DNA of 64,000 bases from NCBI GenBank assembly GCA_900312665.1, contig ONZQ02000011.1, positions 1,078,459 to 1,142,458 of the forward strand, read 5' to 3'. Of this stretch, positions 12,790 to 24,920 are shown one piece after another; position 1 is the first letter of the stretch, and every line of letters starts with the position of its first letter. The notes under the pieces were generated by a model. That model saw nothing but the letters and a program-made list of their open reading frames with translations. It searched no databases and was not told where the DNA came from. The translations under genes were made by a program, and so were the position numbers. This DNA is from Cephalotrichum gorgonifer (Eukaryota; Ascomycota; Sordariomycetes; Microascales; Microascaceae).

Positions 12790-14169
12790 AAAATATGACA
12801 GAGATTTTTCAACCCTTGCCCCGTTCACCGCGCGCCTCAACTCCCGGAGGGCCGGAGAAGGCGCGATGTGATACTCCTACTGCTACTGCTACTGTTCCGG
12901 TCACTCACCCCTACCAATTACGCCACAGTCCCATCGCAGGAGAAGCAGCCCCGAAGTCCGCCCATGACACCTGTCTCCATCGCCCTCTCGGCGCGGGGAA
13001 ACCCACTCGATGCAAGGGCAAAGTGAGATAACTAGATCAGTGCTCCTTCAGGCTAAATGAGCCCTTGTCTCTGGGACCCCGGCCATCTTTTTGACCAGCG
13101 GCGGTTTACAGCAATGCTCCCCCTTTCAATACCTAATCTAATACCTGTGTGGTGCGCGAGAAAGCGCTTTTCGGGGGGGACCCACGTCTGTGGAGCGGGT
13201 CATTACGATCCGCTCTTACCAGATTCCGGGGTCGAGAGTGCAGGGGTTCGGTCAGGTCGGGCAAGGGTCCGGGGGAAGATATTCCGGTGGCAGATGAGAG
13301 GGTTCGCCGGCCCGGAAAGTCCACCACAAAGCTTTGGAAGTAACCATTGGCTCTCTTCCTTCTTCTCCTTCTTTCGGAGCCACATACCCCGGGTTTTTGG
13401 GGGGGATGATTTTTTTTTCGCGGATCTAGCTTGTTCTCCCCCGCAAATCCCTGCATCAATCTTGCGTGAATAGGCTCGAGTACAGTCTAGCCCCCCTCTT
13501 GTCTTGCTGCTTCTACCTTTCCCCTTCCCCGGCTCGGCAGTGCAGTAATACGACCCCCTCTTCGGGGATCGTGGAGCCGAAGTGGTTTTGACACCCCCCG
13601 AAGTGCTACCTGGTCCTGGCTCCCAGCTTACCTTCGAAGGCTTCTGGAATAAACCGTCACTTCTCCCCCCCCTTTTTCCGGGGTCGCGGGCCAGATTTAC
13701 CCGGGACGAGAAGCCGGCAAGGACAAGGGATGCGAGGAGGAGTGGAAGGAGTGGGTGAGGCCGGCCCCGCGCTACTGGAGGCAGAGGACAATACGAACGG
13801 CGGCGTAGCAGGATAGAGCAAGTCAAGCGCGCTTCCGTTTTACTTTACGTTTGCAGACAGCCGAGCGCTGTGACCGCACAAGGCGGGGATCACTCGTATC
13901 CTAAGTCAGGTAGAAGCACGAATTGAATACCTATACTGATCCTGCGGGTACTGGAGGATCTTGGCCCTCTCTCGGGGTTGAATACCGCCGGCGACCTTCC
14001 CTGCCTTCCTGCGAGGACAAACGGGAGGGAAACGGGAGACATACACCAGCATCTTATATCCCAACGTTAAGCCCGCTGCTCGTAAAGTGGAAGGACACTC
14101 GTCTCCCCCCGCTGCGTCTGCACATACCCGCGGAATGAATACATCACACGAAAAGATCCAAGGAGAGCG

Positions 14170-14180
14170 CCCCCCCCCCC
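14170..14180 (+). repeat. C11 homopolymer followed by T-rich tract
   Basis: Eleven C residues followed directly by a T-rich run. It is one of several long homopolymers in the gene-free DNA and an assembly risk point. Confidence 0.9.
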
Positions 14181-17146
14181 TTTTCTTTTTTTTCCCGTGA
14201 TGACTCAATGCTTGTACGGCGCCGCCGCGTGGCCCTACGAGATGCCGCGGGTCACGCTTCAGACTTAATATACGTACGTTGAACATTACTTGTACACCCA
14301 CTAGCCCCATTAGTAACTCGCCCTGGCCGTTCTCCAGATGCTCTAGCATGTCGTACGCCCTGTATTGTTCATCCAAGCTGAGCTTCCTTGCGCCTCGTGC
14401 ACCCCCTAATCCCTAATACGAGGAAGGCTCGCCACTCAGGGTCCTTTGTCCCTCGGCTGAAGATTCTAAACGCGCCGTTTTCGTGCGACTCGTGTCACCA
14501 GGGGATGGAGATGGACACCTCCACTTCTAAGGTTGTCCTGCCGAAACAAGAGAAAGAGGGGGTAAGGAAGGAAGTGTGTTGACGAAGCCGTGAGTCTACG
14601 AGGGCCGGAGAATGTGAGATAGGCGGGAGGCCGGGCGAGATAGGATTACGTCCTGCGTCCTGTATCCTGAGGACGGAGACATCTGAGAGGAAAAAAAGGG
14701 GGGGGGGTAGTTTATATCCTTTCGTCTTGTGGTGAGGTCATGATGACCCTCGAAGCGAGGTCATCGGCCGAGTCGAGCTGTCTTGGCTTTTGGGGGATAC
14801 ATACCTTTGGACATAAGCATGCCGTCTTAGACCAGAATTGTACGGGCACAGATATGGGAATGGGTGATGGAGACTGAAGACGCAAAGGGGAAACTGAAGG
14901 CCTCCGTTCTTTGCCCGCTAATCGGGCACATTGCCTGGTCGACAGTCACGAAGTGGGATACCAGTAGAATCACGAAGTCCCGGGATGAGATATGGGTGTC
15001 GTCGTTCGCAGACTCTGGCCCTCATGAAGGGAGGGCATTGCCCACGCGCAGAGGAGGCAGCTTACTCTTTACGGACCCCAAGGAGCGCGACTACAGCCAA
15101 CCTGGTCTGGGTAGGCCGGCCGCCGGCATGTCTATGTCTCTTCCCCCCCCCCTTCCTCTGATATGGGACAGACGGGGGAGGGGATCCGCAGTCCATACCC
15201 ACGGATTACACGACGGTGCCAATTTTGAGGGGGGGGACCCAATATACGACCCCGACTCCCGGAACCCTTCGTATCCTCCATAGATCATCCAGCCGCTGAT
15301 AGTGCGTGAGATTCCCACTCCGATCCAGGTGCCACCATGGTCGGGCGGAGCTCGAGAAAGCCACCGGACCCTTCCTCTCCCCCCCCAAGTTATCGATGAG
15401 GGTCGTCGCGGACAACCCCCCCCGGAGATGGGGAGGAACAATATGAGTCTTTCTCGTTCGGACATTGGACAAGGCGATCAGTAGATATCGGATTCCCCCC
15501 CCTTTCCCCCTCCCCCCCCACGGCGAGATTCTGATGGCGTGGGTACTCGTTCATTTGAGTGTTCGTGGACGATTGCTCCCGTGGGACATGCCGAGCTGAC
15601 GTGGACTTACTCTATATACCCTACCCTACCCCCTTTTCCCAAATAATCGCCAGTAAGCGCCGCGGAGGGCCCGTAGAGAGAGATATCAGGGGAAGGGAAG
15701 AGTGGGCCATCCTCAAGAAGATTCAATCTCCGAGAGATGTACGAGGTGATCTTGCCATAGTCGATACCCGCGACACCAAAGTCAACTCTCACCTCAGCGC
15801 CATATTGCCCCTTTCCCAGCTCGCCTGGGTATGAGACAGGCTGAAGCTGGAGCGCAATATAGGAAGCCTACCCACCCCCGGCCCCTAAAACTAACTACCG
15901 ATCTTCGTCCATAAAGGCGGGCATCAGCTGCGCCCAGGCCATGTACAGCCAACCCACCTCCGCCACTCGTCACGATGCCCCCCCCCCGTCCCTCCCCCCT
16001 TTTTTTCTCACGCTCACCCCGGAATTTGCGGCCGCTCCCTCCGGAACGGAAGGGAGAGCCCCGCTGCAGGAGGATATTAAAAGACATTCCCTTCGGTCAC
16101 TCGGGCTACAGGGCTGTGTTTTGGGAGGAATATGACTGGTGAGGGGAGGAAAGGGGGGGTGAATTCGGCGGGAGCTGAGAAAGCTGAGGGAAGGCATTAG
16201 GGGAATAAAGGGGGTGGGGTAGGTTAGAAATATAGAGTACGGACCGTTCCTTGTGGGACTAGGGGAGGGAAAAAGGAAAGAAGAAGGGGGAGGGGGGTGA
16301 ATTGGTGTCGTATTCTTATTTAATATCGAGATTGGAGGTGGTATCGGGAGCGGGGGGGGCCGGGCATATGTGATATTTTAGATGCGAGATGCGGGCAGAG
16401 GGGCTGATGCTTCTCACTTCTATGTAGGTGAGGGTTGTATTAGGCGTCTATTTCCGCAGTAGGCTTCAGTATGCGAGAGGGCGAGGAACCATGTAGGTGT
16501 CTGTTTCTATATCCCGTGGACATCATTCATCAGTTGCCTTTTTTGGGGGGGAAGGGGGGGGGATCCGTGATACCTCTGAGCTTCGTGTCCTTCTCCGTAA
16601 CGGTCCGCCTCCGTTTCTTCGTGTGACTGTGCAACTGTGCAGCGGCGTATTCTGCGTATTCTTGGCCACAGTCCTCAGCTCCTGTATCTCTGTGGTGGCG
16701 TACACACTCACAACGGCTCAGGCGCAAGTAGGAGCGCCTCTCACATCTGATATGCCTGGAGGGGCGTTCTCCGCCGGCCGTGAATGGCTTCCCTGGGCGC
16801 AGAAGCAAATAGGCATGTGAAGTTGAACTCCTGAGGGGCCAGGATGTCTGATACCAACATTCTCGAGTCCTCAACCGGTCAGGACCGAAAAAGAAAGAAA
16901 GGGCACGCGAAGAAGAAGAATCACCCCCCTCCCTTCGCGTTCCACGATGACGTGCCCGTGTGGAACGGGCAGATGACTGGTGCCCGCTCGGATCGACTTC
17001 CCTACGGAGCAAAGACTGCTCCACGGGCCCGGCGCTCGTCTCTGCGGGCGCGGTGTCCCGGCCGATTCAAACGCCCCTCATACTAAGAAGTAATAAGCAA
17101 GTTGGCATGGAGTACCCATATTTCATGGTGCCGTCGAGAAGTTGAA

Positions 17147-17159
17147 CCCCCCCCCCCCC
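17147..17159 (+). repeat. C13 homopolymer followed by T6
   Basis: Thirteen C then six T, in gene-free DNA. Such runs are prone to length error in sequencing. Confidence 0.9.
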
Positions 17160-17265
17160 TTTTTTACTTCTCGTGTTTCCAAGCCAGCGGTTCCGCGGGG
17201 AGAGAACTCCACCCATTAAAGTTACCCCCTTGCCCTCCCCAGACTTGGCATAATGAACGGATACA

Positions 17266-17304
17266 AACACACACACACGCACACACACACACATACACAC
17301 ACAC
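17266..17304 (+). repeat. (CA)n microsatellite
   Basis: CA repeat of about 39 bp with single CG and AT interruptions. Confidence 0.95.
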
Positions 17305-18289
17305 TGCCCTTACTTATTCCCTGCACCCCAGGAATCAGGAGGACGAAGAGACGCCACCCTCCACCTCGAAGAAGATATATAAAAAACGGCTCCCACACCT
17401 TCTCGCGCACGCCCCACCCCCCGCATCCTATATCCTCTCGCCCGTTTTCTATCTCCCACGCCCCTCCCACACACCCTTACACCCTTTTCAGGCTAAAAGG
17501 GATGAGGGCGTCAAGCCGCGCTTCGCCGACTCAGCCTCTGCACCTGCCACTCTTCCCTCTCCTCTCGGAGGGCTTCTGTTTGTCTAGGAACGCCTGGAAG
17601 GGGGGGTGTGCATGGGGCGGAAAATAGACCCCTGGTGGCTGTCTCGTCTGATCTAGATCTCGGCACCTCGGAAGCGAATGGGGCTGGAGGAGAGGAAGAA
17701 AAGGGGGGGAGGGGGAGAGGGTCACCAGACGCGCACAGCTCCCATTGTCATGAGGGCTTCGGAGCTTCCCCGGCACCTGTAGTCGGTTCCCCTTCCCGTC
17801 TGCGCGGTGGAGTCCACAACGGTCGGTGCCATACCCTCCGAGGGGACAAGAGCTGCTAAGAATATCCTCCCCTCGTGCTTACTGCTTACACCAGGCGCAG
17901 GCTCTGCTGTCTCGGCACCGTCTTCACTGCGGCGGTGAACACACGCAGATCCGCTCATCGCCATCTCCCGTGAGGGAGAGAGTGCTCTGTGCTACTGCCC
18001 GCTGCCCCTCCCCCCCTCTTGGTTAGATATCTCGTGCCGCGCGATCGGGTCAGTGGATATAGGCTCCCGTCGTTCGTCGCTCATGGTGGAGGCCTCGAAA
18101 TCTTCACGTGAACCGGACTGAGACACATCAGCCCCGCCACATGTGTAAGTGGCTCTCCGTTATTTCTTGGCGGCTCCTAATGGAGGATGCGGGTCCGGTC
18201 GGCCCTGCACCCTTCTCGGGCCTGGGGATGGTCAATTATGACCGATCCTTGGGCGGCCGGTGAAGGGCAGAGACGGCTATGATGGGCGA

Positions 18290-18330
18290 ACACACACACA
18301 CACTCGTACACACACACACTCACTCCCTCA
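18290..18330 (+). repeat. (CA)n microsatellite with internal TCGT
   Basis: Two CA blocks interrupted by a TCGTA insert. A related CA tract follows at 18395-18415. Confidence 0.9.
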
Positions 18331-18394
18331 CACCGGCAACAGCAGCAACAGCGATACGTACTACCTACTCCGTGCCCTCCCATCTGAGACGGAA

Positions 18395-18415
18395 ACACGC
18401 ACACGCACACACACC
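18395..18415 (+). repeat. (CA)n/(CACG)n microsatellite
   Basis: Short CA-rich tract with CACG steps, about 80 bp to the right of the 18290-18330 tract. Confidence 0.85.
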
Positions 18416-18857
18416 GCATCCTGTACCCCATAGACGCCCTATCCCAAGTCTTGTGACAAACCAAGACATTCTGTCTTAGTCGACCTTCCTTTTCTTTCCC
18501 CCATCAGTCAGTCCGTCGGATCGAGCCGAGCGCCCTTCCCCATTCGCTCCTCTGTCCCCCCGTCAGTCCGCACTCCGCACCTCCCCTTCCACCAAAAAGA
18601 CCTACCCCCCTCTTGGGACGAAATATCTCCCGTCTCTCCTCCCTCCCCACGCTTCGGAACGATCAAAAGGGGAAACTGGTTCCTCCTCTCCGAATCTTTA
18701 TGTGTTGTCTCCCTCCCCCCCTTTTTACTCTTAACCTCCCCCCGCGTGATTCATTTCCATCCTTCACCGACCCGGAAAGCCGGGACGTCAGGAGCGGGTC
18801 CCGAGGAATTCTGCCTGATCTAAGTGCCGGCCTAGCGTCTTTCCTTTTCTCGGGGTA

Positions 18858-18888
18858 ACACACACACACACACATACATACACACACC
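18858..18888 (+). repeat. (CA)n/(CATA)n microsatellite
   Basis: CA repeat with two ATA steps in its centre. It is the last of the CA/GT tracts clustered at 10-19 kb. Confidence 0.92.
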
Positions 18889-20484
18889 CCTTTCCTGATA
18901 GGAGCGGGGAGAAGTGGAGAGTAGAGCCCCGAGATTGCTGGAGGTAATCGTGGGGTCTCCCGGAGGGTGAGGGCGGTAGCGGCGGGGTGGAGCGGAGCGG
19001 ATTCGGGAAAAGAGGAGGGAAGGGGGGGCGGGGAGGACCATATCAGGAATAACAGCATATTCACGTCGTGGACCGGTGAAGGACTTGAGTTTCGTCATCT
19101 GGACAGTTTCCCGCCTCCTCTTTCCCCCTTCCCCCCAAACCCGCCGTAGACTTATTCGGATTTCTCACGCGGAAGAAACCCAGCCCCCATACCCCATACC
19201 CCCGGCCCGCCCAAACCCGGGAAACTCCTCCCGCCGATCCGGTCCACCTGCTCACCTGCCCCAAGCTGAGCCGCCTCCCTATATAGCCCCCCGACCGGTA
19301 TATACCCCCTTCTCCCCTCCCCCCCCGCCAAAGAAGACCACTCCCTGAAGGTAAAAAAGGTAAAATCTCCGTACGCCCGTAAGCTTCGTAAGCGGCGGCG
19401 TTCCGCCACCCGCCCCTCCCCTCCTTCCCGCCTCACCCCCGCTGACCATAATACGCAGTGTATGGCCCGTAATATCCCCAATCGCGAAAACCATCGTGTG
19501 ATCATTGCCCCCGGCTGCTCCAGTCCCGTGGGATCCTCTCGCGGGATTCCGTTCCAGCTGAGACACTGTCTCCAATGGAACGCGTCAGCGTTGTCTTTTT
19601 TGTTCTTCAGTTTCCATAAAAGGATATATCTGTCGAAGTGGAAGTGGGAAATGCTCCGAAAAATAGGAGCCGGGGGGGGGAGGTCAGCTAGGCGTTTAGC
19701 CTGCTTGGGGGTGCGTGATGCGTGATGGAGGTCGTGGCTTGAGCTGAGGGGTGAGAAACCAGATGGGAGGGGAAGCACCGAGTTCTATCTCGTGAGTGCT
19801 TAAAAAAGATCCTCCTCGGGCTCACAACGACGTTGTCTTACGGCGTTTCGTCGTACAGAAGGCGCGTTGGAGGTTCTTTTGCGGTGCTTTGTGTAAGTGC
19901 CAACCCCCTAACACTCTCTTTGCAGGAGATGAAGCCAAAGGGGTGGCTAAATCCTGCGGCTGGGGCTAAGGGAGGGGAAAAGGTGGGAGTTAGGTGTGGG
20001 AAATGTATAGGAAGTGGTGGGCATGAGAGGGAGACACTATCGTGAGACCGAAGGACATGACGGTAAGGGGGGAAAGGGAAAGGCCTCCTGATCCCTTGCC
20101 GCTCCCTACTCCGGCTTTGGTTCCCTGGAACCGAGAGCAGGGGTGAAGGAGCATATCCTCTCACGGCGGTATCATGCCGACTCTGGAGCGAAGCCCCTGT
20201 CCCATCACCTCCACGCACGTTCGCGGCGACAATGATGCGATTCCACAGCCACAAGCAGGCCCATGGAGACTGTAGTACACATTAAACCCGCTCTCGCAAA
20301 AAATATATAAAAAATGCTACAAACCGGGGAGAAAAAAAGACAAAGTAAAAGCAGGCCATCGCCATAACACCCACCGCTATAGGAGCAAAGAACATTCGTA
20401 AGCAATCATTATCATCGGGGGAGGCAAAAACGCAAACCAAGCCAACCCTCCCCCATTCTAACAAGTGCCCCCGCCTCCCCTTCT

Positions 20485-23400
20485 CTAATCCCCCCGCTGC
20501 GACGTCTCCTGCATGGCCGGACCTCTTGCGCGACCTGTCCATCCCTTGCGCCTGAAGTACAGCACATACGGCACGCTCTGATCCTGGTTCGTAAACACAT
20601 CACTGCTCACGTCCTTCAGCGGCCCACTGCCCCCGATCCTCACCCTCGACACGACGTCGTCATTGCACTTATACCATATCTTCTCCCTGTCCTTGCCCAC
20701 GCCGAGGGCCCGCACGTACGAGTAGTAGTGCCCCTGATTGATGCTACCCGCCCCCCTGTGCATAACGATTCCGTAGCACTGGTAACGGGCCGGCGCGAAG
20801 TTTCCGCCCGCCGGCGCCGTCTCGCCCTCGCGGAACCCCCGCTCGTGGGGTTGGAGGAACATGCTCTCGAAGTTGATGTCGTCGACGTCGAAGTCCACGG
20901 ATTGCATGTTCTTGAAGTATATAGGCTCGTTACCTTTCATAGACGCGTGGAATCGCTTGAGCGTTATGACGAGTATGTCCGGCATCCGCGCGAAACGCGC
21001 CACCACGGTCGCCGGCTGGTTCGACTTGCACTTCTCGCAGGCGTACCCAGGTTCAGACCTCCCGGCCGCGTCCTCCTTGATGAGCTCGTCGAGCGGGACC
21101 CGGTCGGGCTTCATCGTTAGCGAATGCAACAGCGTTTCATTGGCCGTCCTGCTCGCCGTGTTGCATGTTAGGCACGTGTAGATGGTCACCTCGACGCCGG
21201 CGAAGTACCGGTCTATTATCGACTTCGAGGACTTCGTATACTCTCTCCAGAACTCCACAGCCGTTTGCATCCCGGTTGGGCGCTGCTGCCAGTTCACTGC
21301 CTCCTTTACTACCCTGTTTGTCTCCTGTGCGAGCTCCATGAAGAGAAAGTGTAGGTACTCTTCCGCATCCTGTTGCCCAGCGTCTTCGCGGCCTCTACCG
21401 CCGAATCGGGCCTGCTTACCCTTGGTCTTGTGGTACGAGTACTCCTAAAGGTCGATTAATACCGTTGGGCCACTAGAGTCTAACCACAGGAACGCGAGAA
21501 GGAGAAGGGGAGGTTGGACGTACCATGAGTGTCTGGGCTCTCATAGCCTTGAAGCAGCCCAACGCCATCCACTGGAAGAGGTTCGCCAAAATGTTCATCA
21601 TCAGCTGTGGTGAAGGAGTACCTCTCGGCGGCGGCCAGTTATTGACCTTCTTGAATTGCGCCACTTCCTGGCCGAACCCGTCTGTCATGCGAAGCGCCTG
21701 CAGCGTACTGTTTGCGTAGCACCAAGTGCTAGTGGCGTTGATGAGTCCAGTGAAGTGAGTCCCGGCGCCCGAGGCTCCCGCCGGCGGCTGTAGCTGTAAA
21801 CCATCCGGCTGCTCCGACTGCGCCATGTACGCCCCGCCGTCGTACCGTTGACCCAGTCCGCTGTAGCTCGGCCGTGGCACGGCCGGGGCAGGTCGGGTCG
21901 GCGGCGACGGTAGATCGTTGTAGGAGTGGTGGGCATCGTGGCCTGTCTCGCGCCACGACTGGCTAGGTGGAGACGAAGGCCGACTCGACGACGGGGACAT
22001 GGGGGACGTCATAGACTCTAGCTCATCGCCCACAGGCGGGAACCTCCGGAAGAACTCCTCCGTCGAGCGCACAAAATTGGGCGACTGCGATACGTCCATG
22101 TCATCTCGCCTCACCGTCTCTTCCCACTTCTTCACCTCCTCGGGCTTGAGTGAAACGTATCCCTGTTCTGGCTGCCGCCTGGCACCCCGTGTCGACCGCA
22201 CGAGCGCGTCCTGCGCTCCTGTCGATCCTGGCCTAGGCAGGGGTGTTTGGCTGCGGCTCGAAGTTGTACCGAGGGACTGCGGGCCCATGAAATCAACCCA
22301 AGCGTCCAGCCCTCCCTTCAAAAGCTTCGGTGGGTTCTTGAGTTCCCGTCCGTAGCTAAAGTGAAGCAGAGCCCGCCGGAGTGACATGAGCGCGGTGCCG
22401 GCCTCGTCCACTGGTCGGGACGGAATGGATTGGGAGTCCTGGTCGTAGAGAACGACGACTTCGAACTTGTCCCTCCGCTCAAACTGTTGCTGCTCTTGTG
22501 ATGGAGCCAAGATATTGCTCTCGGCTATATTGTCCGCAGAGATGTTGTCCCTCAAGAGGACAGATGGTTCTATACAGATGGTCGTTTGCGATAAGATGTG
22601 GCCTTCCTCAAAGTCGACACGCGGTCGCACATCGATCATCAGGATACTTGAGCTTCGAGTTTTCATGAGGTCCGCGAGTTGCTCCGGCGTCAGAGAGTCT
22701 CCGGGGGGTATTGGGGGAAGCGACCTAGGCGGGGCCGGAGGTAGTGATCTGGGACGCGGGGGAGGAGGTCCAGAGCTTCCTTGGCTTTGCGGTACGCCAC
22801 CGGAGAATGAACTCGTAGAGCCTGTCCGACTAAACAGGCCGCGTGGCGTACTCGACGGCAGCTGACCGGCCTCTGTAGAAACGGTACCCCTTGCGGGGCT
22901 ATATATAGCATCGGGGATCTTTGGAAGGTTGGGTAGCGAGGTGTCGACAGTGACGTTTGAGTCCCTCTTTTCTGGAATCCGGCGAGCGCCGCGGGGCGCA
23001 GGGGGGAGGGGGAGGGGGAGGGGGAGGAGGTTGAGAGATAGGGCGTGTTCTTATGCGAGGGTCTTGCTTTCCGTGCGACGCCGGCCCCCCCAAGTTTGCG
23101 AACCTGGCGTTGAGATCTCTCACATCCGTAGTAGCGCGAGAGCCCGCCTGGCTGGGCTTCACCGAGTTCCCGTGGAGAGATTGTGGCTTCGGGTGTATGA
23201 CTGGCTTTGCCTTCGGGGGGGAGGCGCGGGGTGGTCGTCCGTTGGCCTCGGCAAGGTTGTTCGGAATGCCACCGTTGCTGGGGACTGGAGATCGTGGTAT
23301 ATTGTTATCCACACTAGGCTTCGCGCGTGCATGCCCCGGGGCCTGCCCCTGGGTGGTCTTGTTCGACGGCTGAACACCCGTCCGCTCGTTATCCTTCTTG

Positions 23401-23810
23401 ATCTCCTCCTTTATTCTCTCAAAGTCGGGACTGGCGTTGTGCACCTTGACCTTCAAAGCCTCGTAAAGCCGCCCCAAGCCGCCCCTGTCGTCCCGGAGGG
23501 ACACGCGCTCCTTGTGGTGGGGTATGATTTCCACGACGATGATGGAGCAGCGGATGTACTCCTGCAGGGCGACGTCGGGGCGGCCGAAGTTGCGGAAGGT
23601 CTCGGCTTGGCGCATGCAGCCGTGGCCTTCTTCGAGGAGCTTCCGGATCGGTAGGTTAGGGTCGACGCCGGCCGATACCGAGGTGAGGTCGCTGATGTGA
23701 GGCATCGGGGGCCTTGGGGACTTCGCGGGGGCGGGGCTGGGGTTGCCACCCGTGAGCCTGGTCTTTCCGCCAGCTGCGACGCCATTTACGCTGGTCGTAA
23801 CGAGGGACAT
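20485..23810 (-). CDS. DOA4: Ubiquitin carboxyl-terminal hydrolase, Doa4/USP8-like (apparent frameshift)
   Basis: A ubiquitin-specific cysteine protease that in yeast (Doa4/Ubp5) recycles ubiquitin from cargo at endosomes. Exons are 23810-21524 and 21444-20485, with one 79-nt phase-0 intron (GTACGT..TTTAG). The N-terminus resembles the helical USP8-dimerisation region (about residues 35-140). It is followed by a proline-rich linker, a rhodanese-like domain (about 375-510, SILMIDVRPRVDFEEGHI) and the USP catalytic domain. Visible catalytic-domain marks are the Cys box WCYANSTLQ (Cys about 697), QQDAEEYL (about 786), two CxxC zinc pairs (CLTC and CEKC) and the His box NQGHYYSY (His about 1001). 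The frame breaks in a C6 run at 23001-23006. Removing one C restores an intact protein of about 1081 residues. As written, the upstream frame stops at 22899, before the rhodanese domain. I think a base-call error is likelier than a dead gene. Confidence 0.88.
23001..23045 (-). repeat. Poly-proline C-tract, G-quadruplex-prone on the other strand
   Basis: On the coding (minus) strand this encodes a run of about ten prolines. On the plus strand it reads as G6 followed by repeated AGGGGG units, a strong quadruplex pattern. The reading-frame break of the deubiquitinase gene falls in its first homopolymer (23001-23006). Confidence 0.85.
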
Positions 23811-24920
23811 GGTGCGCTGGTATTATTATCCCGAAAACGGGTGTCGGGAGAAGTAGGACAAGGAAGTTGGAGCGTTGATAGCGAATGGATCCGAGGATGT
23901 TTCGACTGTAGGTAGAGACGGAGGATAGAGGTAGAGGTAGAGGTAGAGGAGAGAGAGAGAGCTATGGGGTATCATAAAATCATATCGCGACTTTCCGACT
24001 CTTCAGCCTTGGTCCGGGAACCGACGGAGAAAGTGGGTGCCCAAGAGCGAGGGGCCAAGGGTTGTTTGTTATATGCTGGCAGTCGTTGCCGCTGTCGCCG
24101 CGGTCGCGGCGAGATCTGACGATGGGGAGAGGAAGGATGGCGGCGGTGTTCGGCGGTTCTGAAAGCATCGGTGGCGGGGAAGGGTGTTGGACTTCGGACA
24201 AAGGAGCTTGGCTCATGGGCTGGAATCCCCCAACATTCTTGAGCTACTTGGTGGGTTCGGCGTATGGTATTGTGGTTTGACGATTGTACGGATGCATAGG
24301 TCTTGCTTTCTTCTCGGGATATCCAGGTATGACCGAGCCGGATTTGGGAGGGTCTGCTGTCTACTCGGTACGCAAGGCGATTACGAAGGGGAAGGTACGT
24401 ATGAGCCTCCCCGGGCATTGTTTCCGGTGGTGGGGCGGGCGGGTGGTGGGGTGTGACTGGCCGTAGCGCTGGCATTACTTAGCCACGTGTGGGGATTACA
24501 CTGGGTGAGAGGTATCTTTTGGCTGGGGAATTGTACCATCTTAGCGTGATACCAATTAACATAGTCTATGGAGTAGCCTGGAACCAGCTGCCTATAATGT
24601 ACCTATCTGGACCCTTGAAGCTGGGGATCCAACGGGTTAGTGTAGGCGATGAATGAAAGAGAAGCCGCCAGAGAGCAGAATATTATTTGCGATTTGTGTG
24701 CAGGCGTCCGGGTACGACGCACTAGAAAGGTATCCAGATTTACACCTAAAGAACTCATTCGAGGAGATTAAGTAACTACATGGTGGAGTGTATTCGCTCC
24801 AAAAGAAAAGGACATGCCTAAGCCACATCATCGGGGTGGCGCAGCGCCAGGTGCGTTTCGGGCATATTTCGTAGTCATGTGATGTGGTTTGTTTCGAGTC
24901 TTGAAGTCGCCCCGATTATC
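23811..24920. other. Intergenic, upstream of deubiquitinase and 3' of syntaxin
   Basis: Both neighbours are on the minus strand, so this holds the promoter and 5' UTR of the deubiquitinase and the 3' end of the syntaxin transcript. Next to the deubiquitinase start it carries an AGAGGT-type hexamer array (23926-23948) running into a GA tract (to about 23961). In transcript orientation this is a pyrimidine-rich leader. A 504-bp open stretch on the minus strand (23972-24475) has no recognisable domain, and I treat it as chance. Confidence 0.6.
23926..23961 (+). repeat. Hexamer (AGAGGT)n then (GA)n array
   Basis: About four AGAGGT/AGGTAG units are followed by a GA dinucleotide run, 116-151 bp upstream of the deubiquitinase start codon. 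On the sense strand it is CT-rich, like many fungal core promoters. Confidence 0.8.

Larger units (their letters stand above)
10001..20484. other. Gene-free interval, right half, microsatellite-rich
   Basis: This stretch lies 3' of the deubiquitinase gene, which ends at 20485 on the minus strand. I recognise no protein or RNA gene in it. It carries six CA/GT microsatellites (10061-10105, 11543-11590, 17266-17304, 18290-18330, 18395-18415, 18858-18888), long homopolymers (G12 at 9803-9814 just to the left, C11 at 14170-14180, C13 at 17147-17159), a G-quadruplex-type run at 10225-10247 and an imperfect direct repeat at 12665-12789. The last few hundred bases (20050-20484) probably include the 3' UTR of the deubiquitinase. 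An undetected gene with many short exons, or a long non-coding RNA, cannot be excluded from sequence alone. Confidence 0.6.

Noticed and set aside
12227..12871. 214-codon open frame on the plus strand
   Set aside because: No recognisable family and no clear promoter or introns. Only the internal repeat is noted; not called as a gene.
22870..23060. Intron as the explanation for the deubiquitinase frame change
   Set aside because: No consensus GT donor and AG acceptor pair in the interval joins the two frames while keeping the conserved residues on both sides.
23972..24475. 167-codon open frame upstream of the deubiquitinase
   Set aside because: No domain, and an equally open frame on the other strand. 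Probably promoter or 5' UTR.
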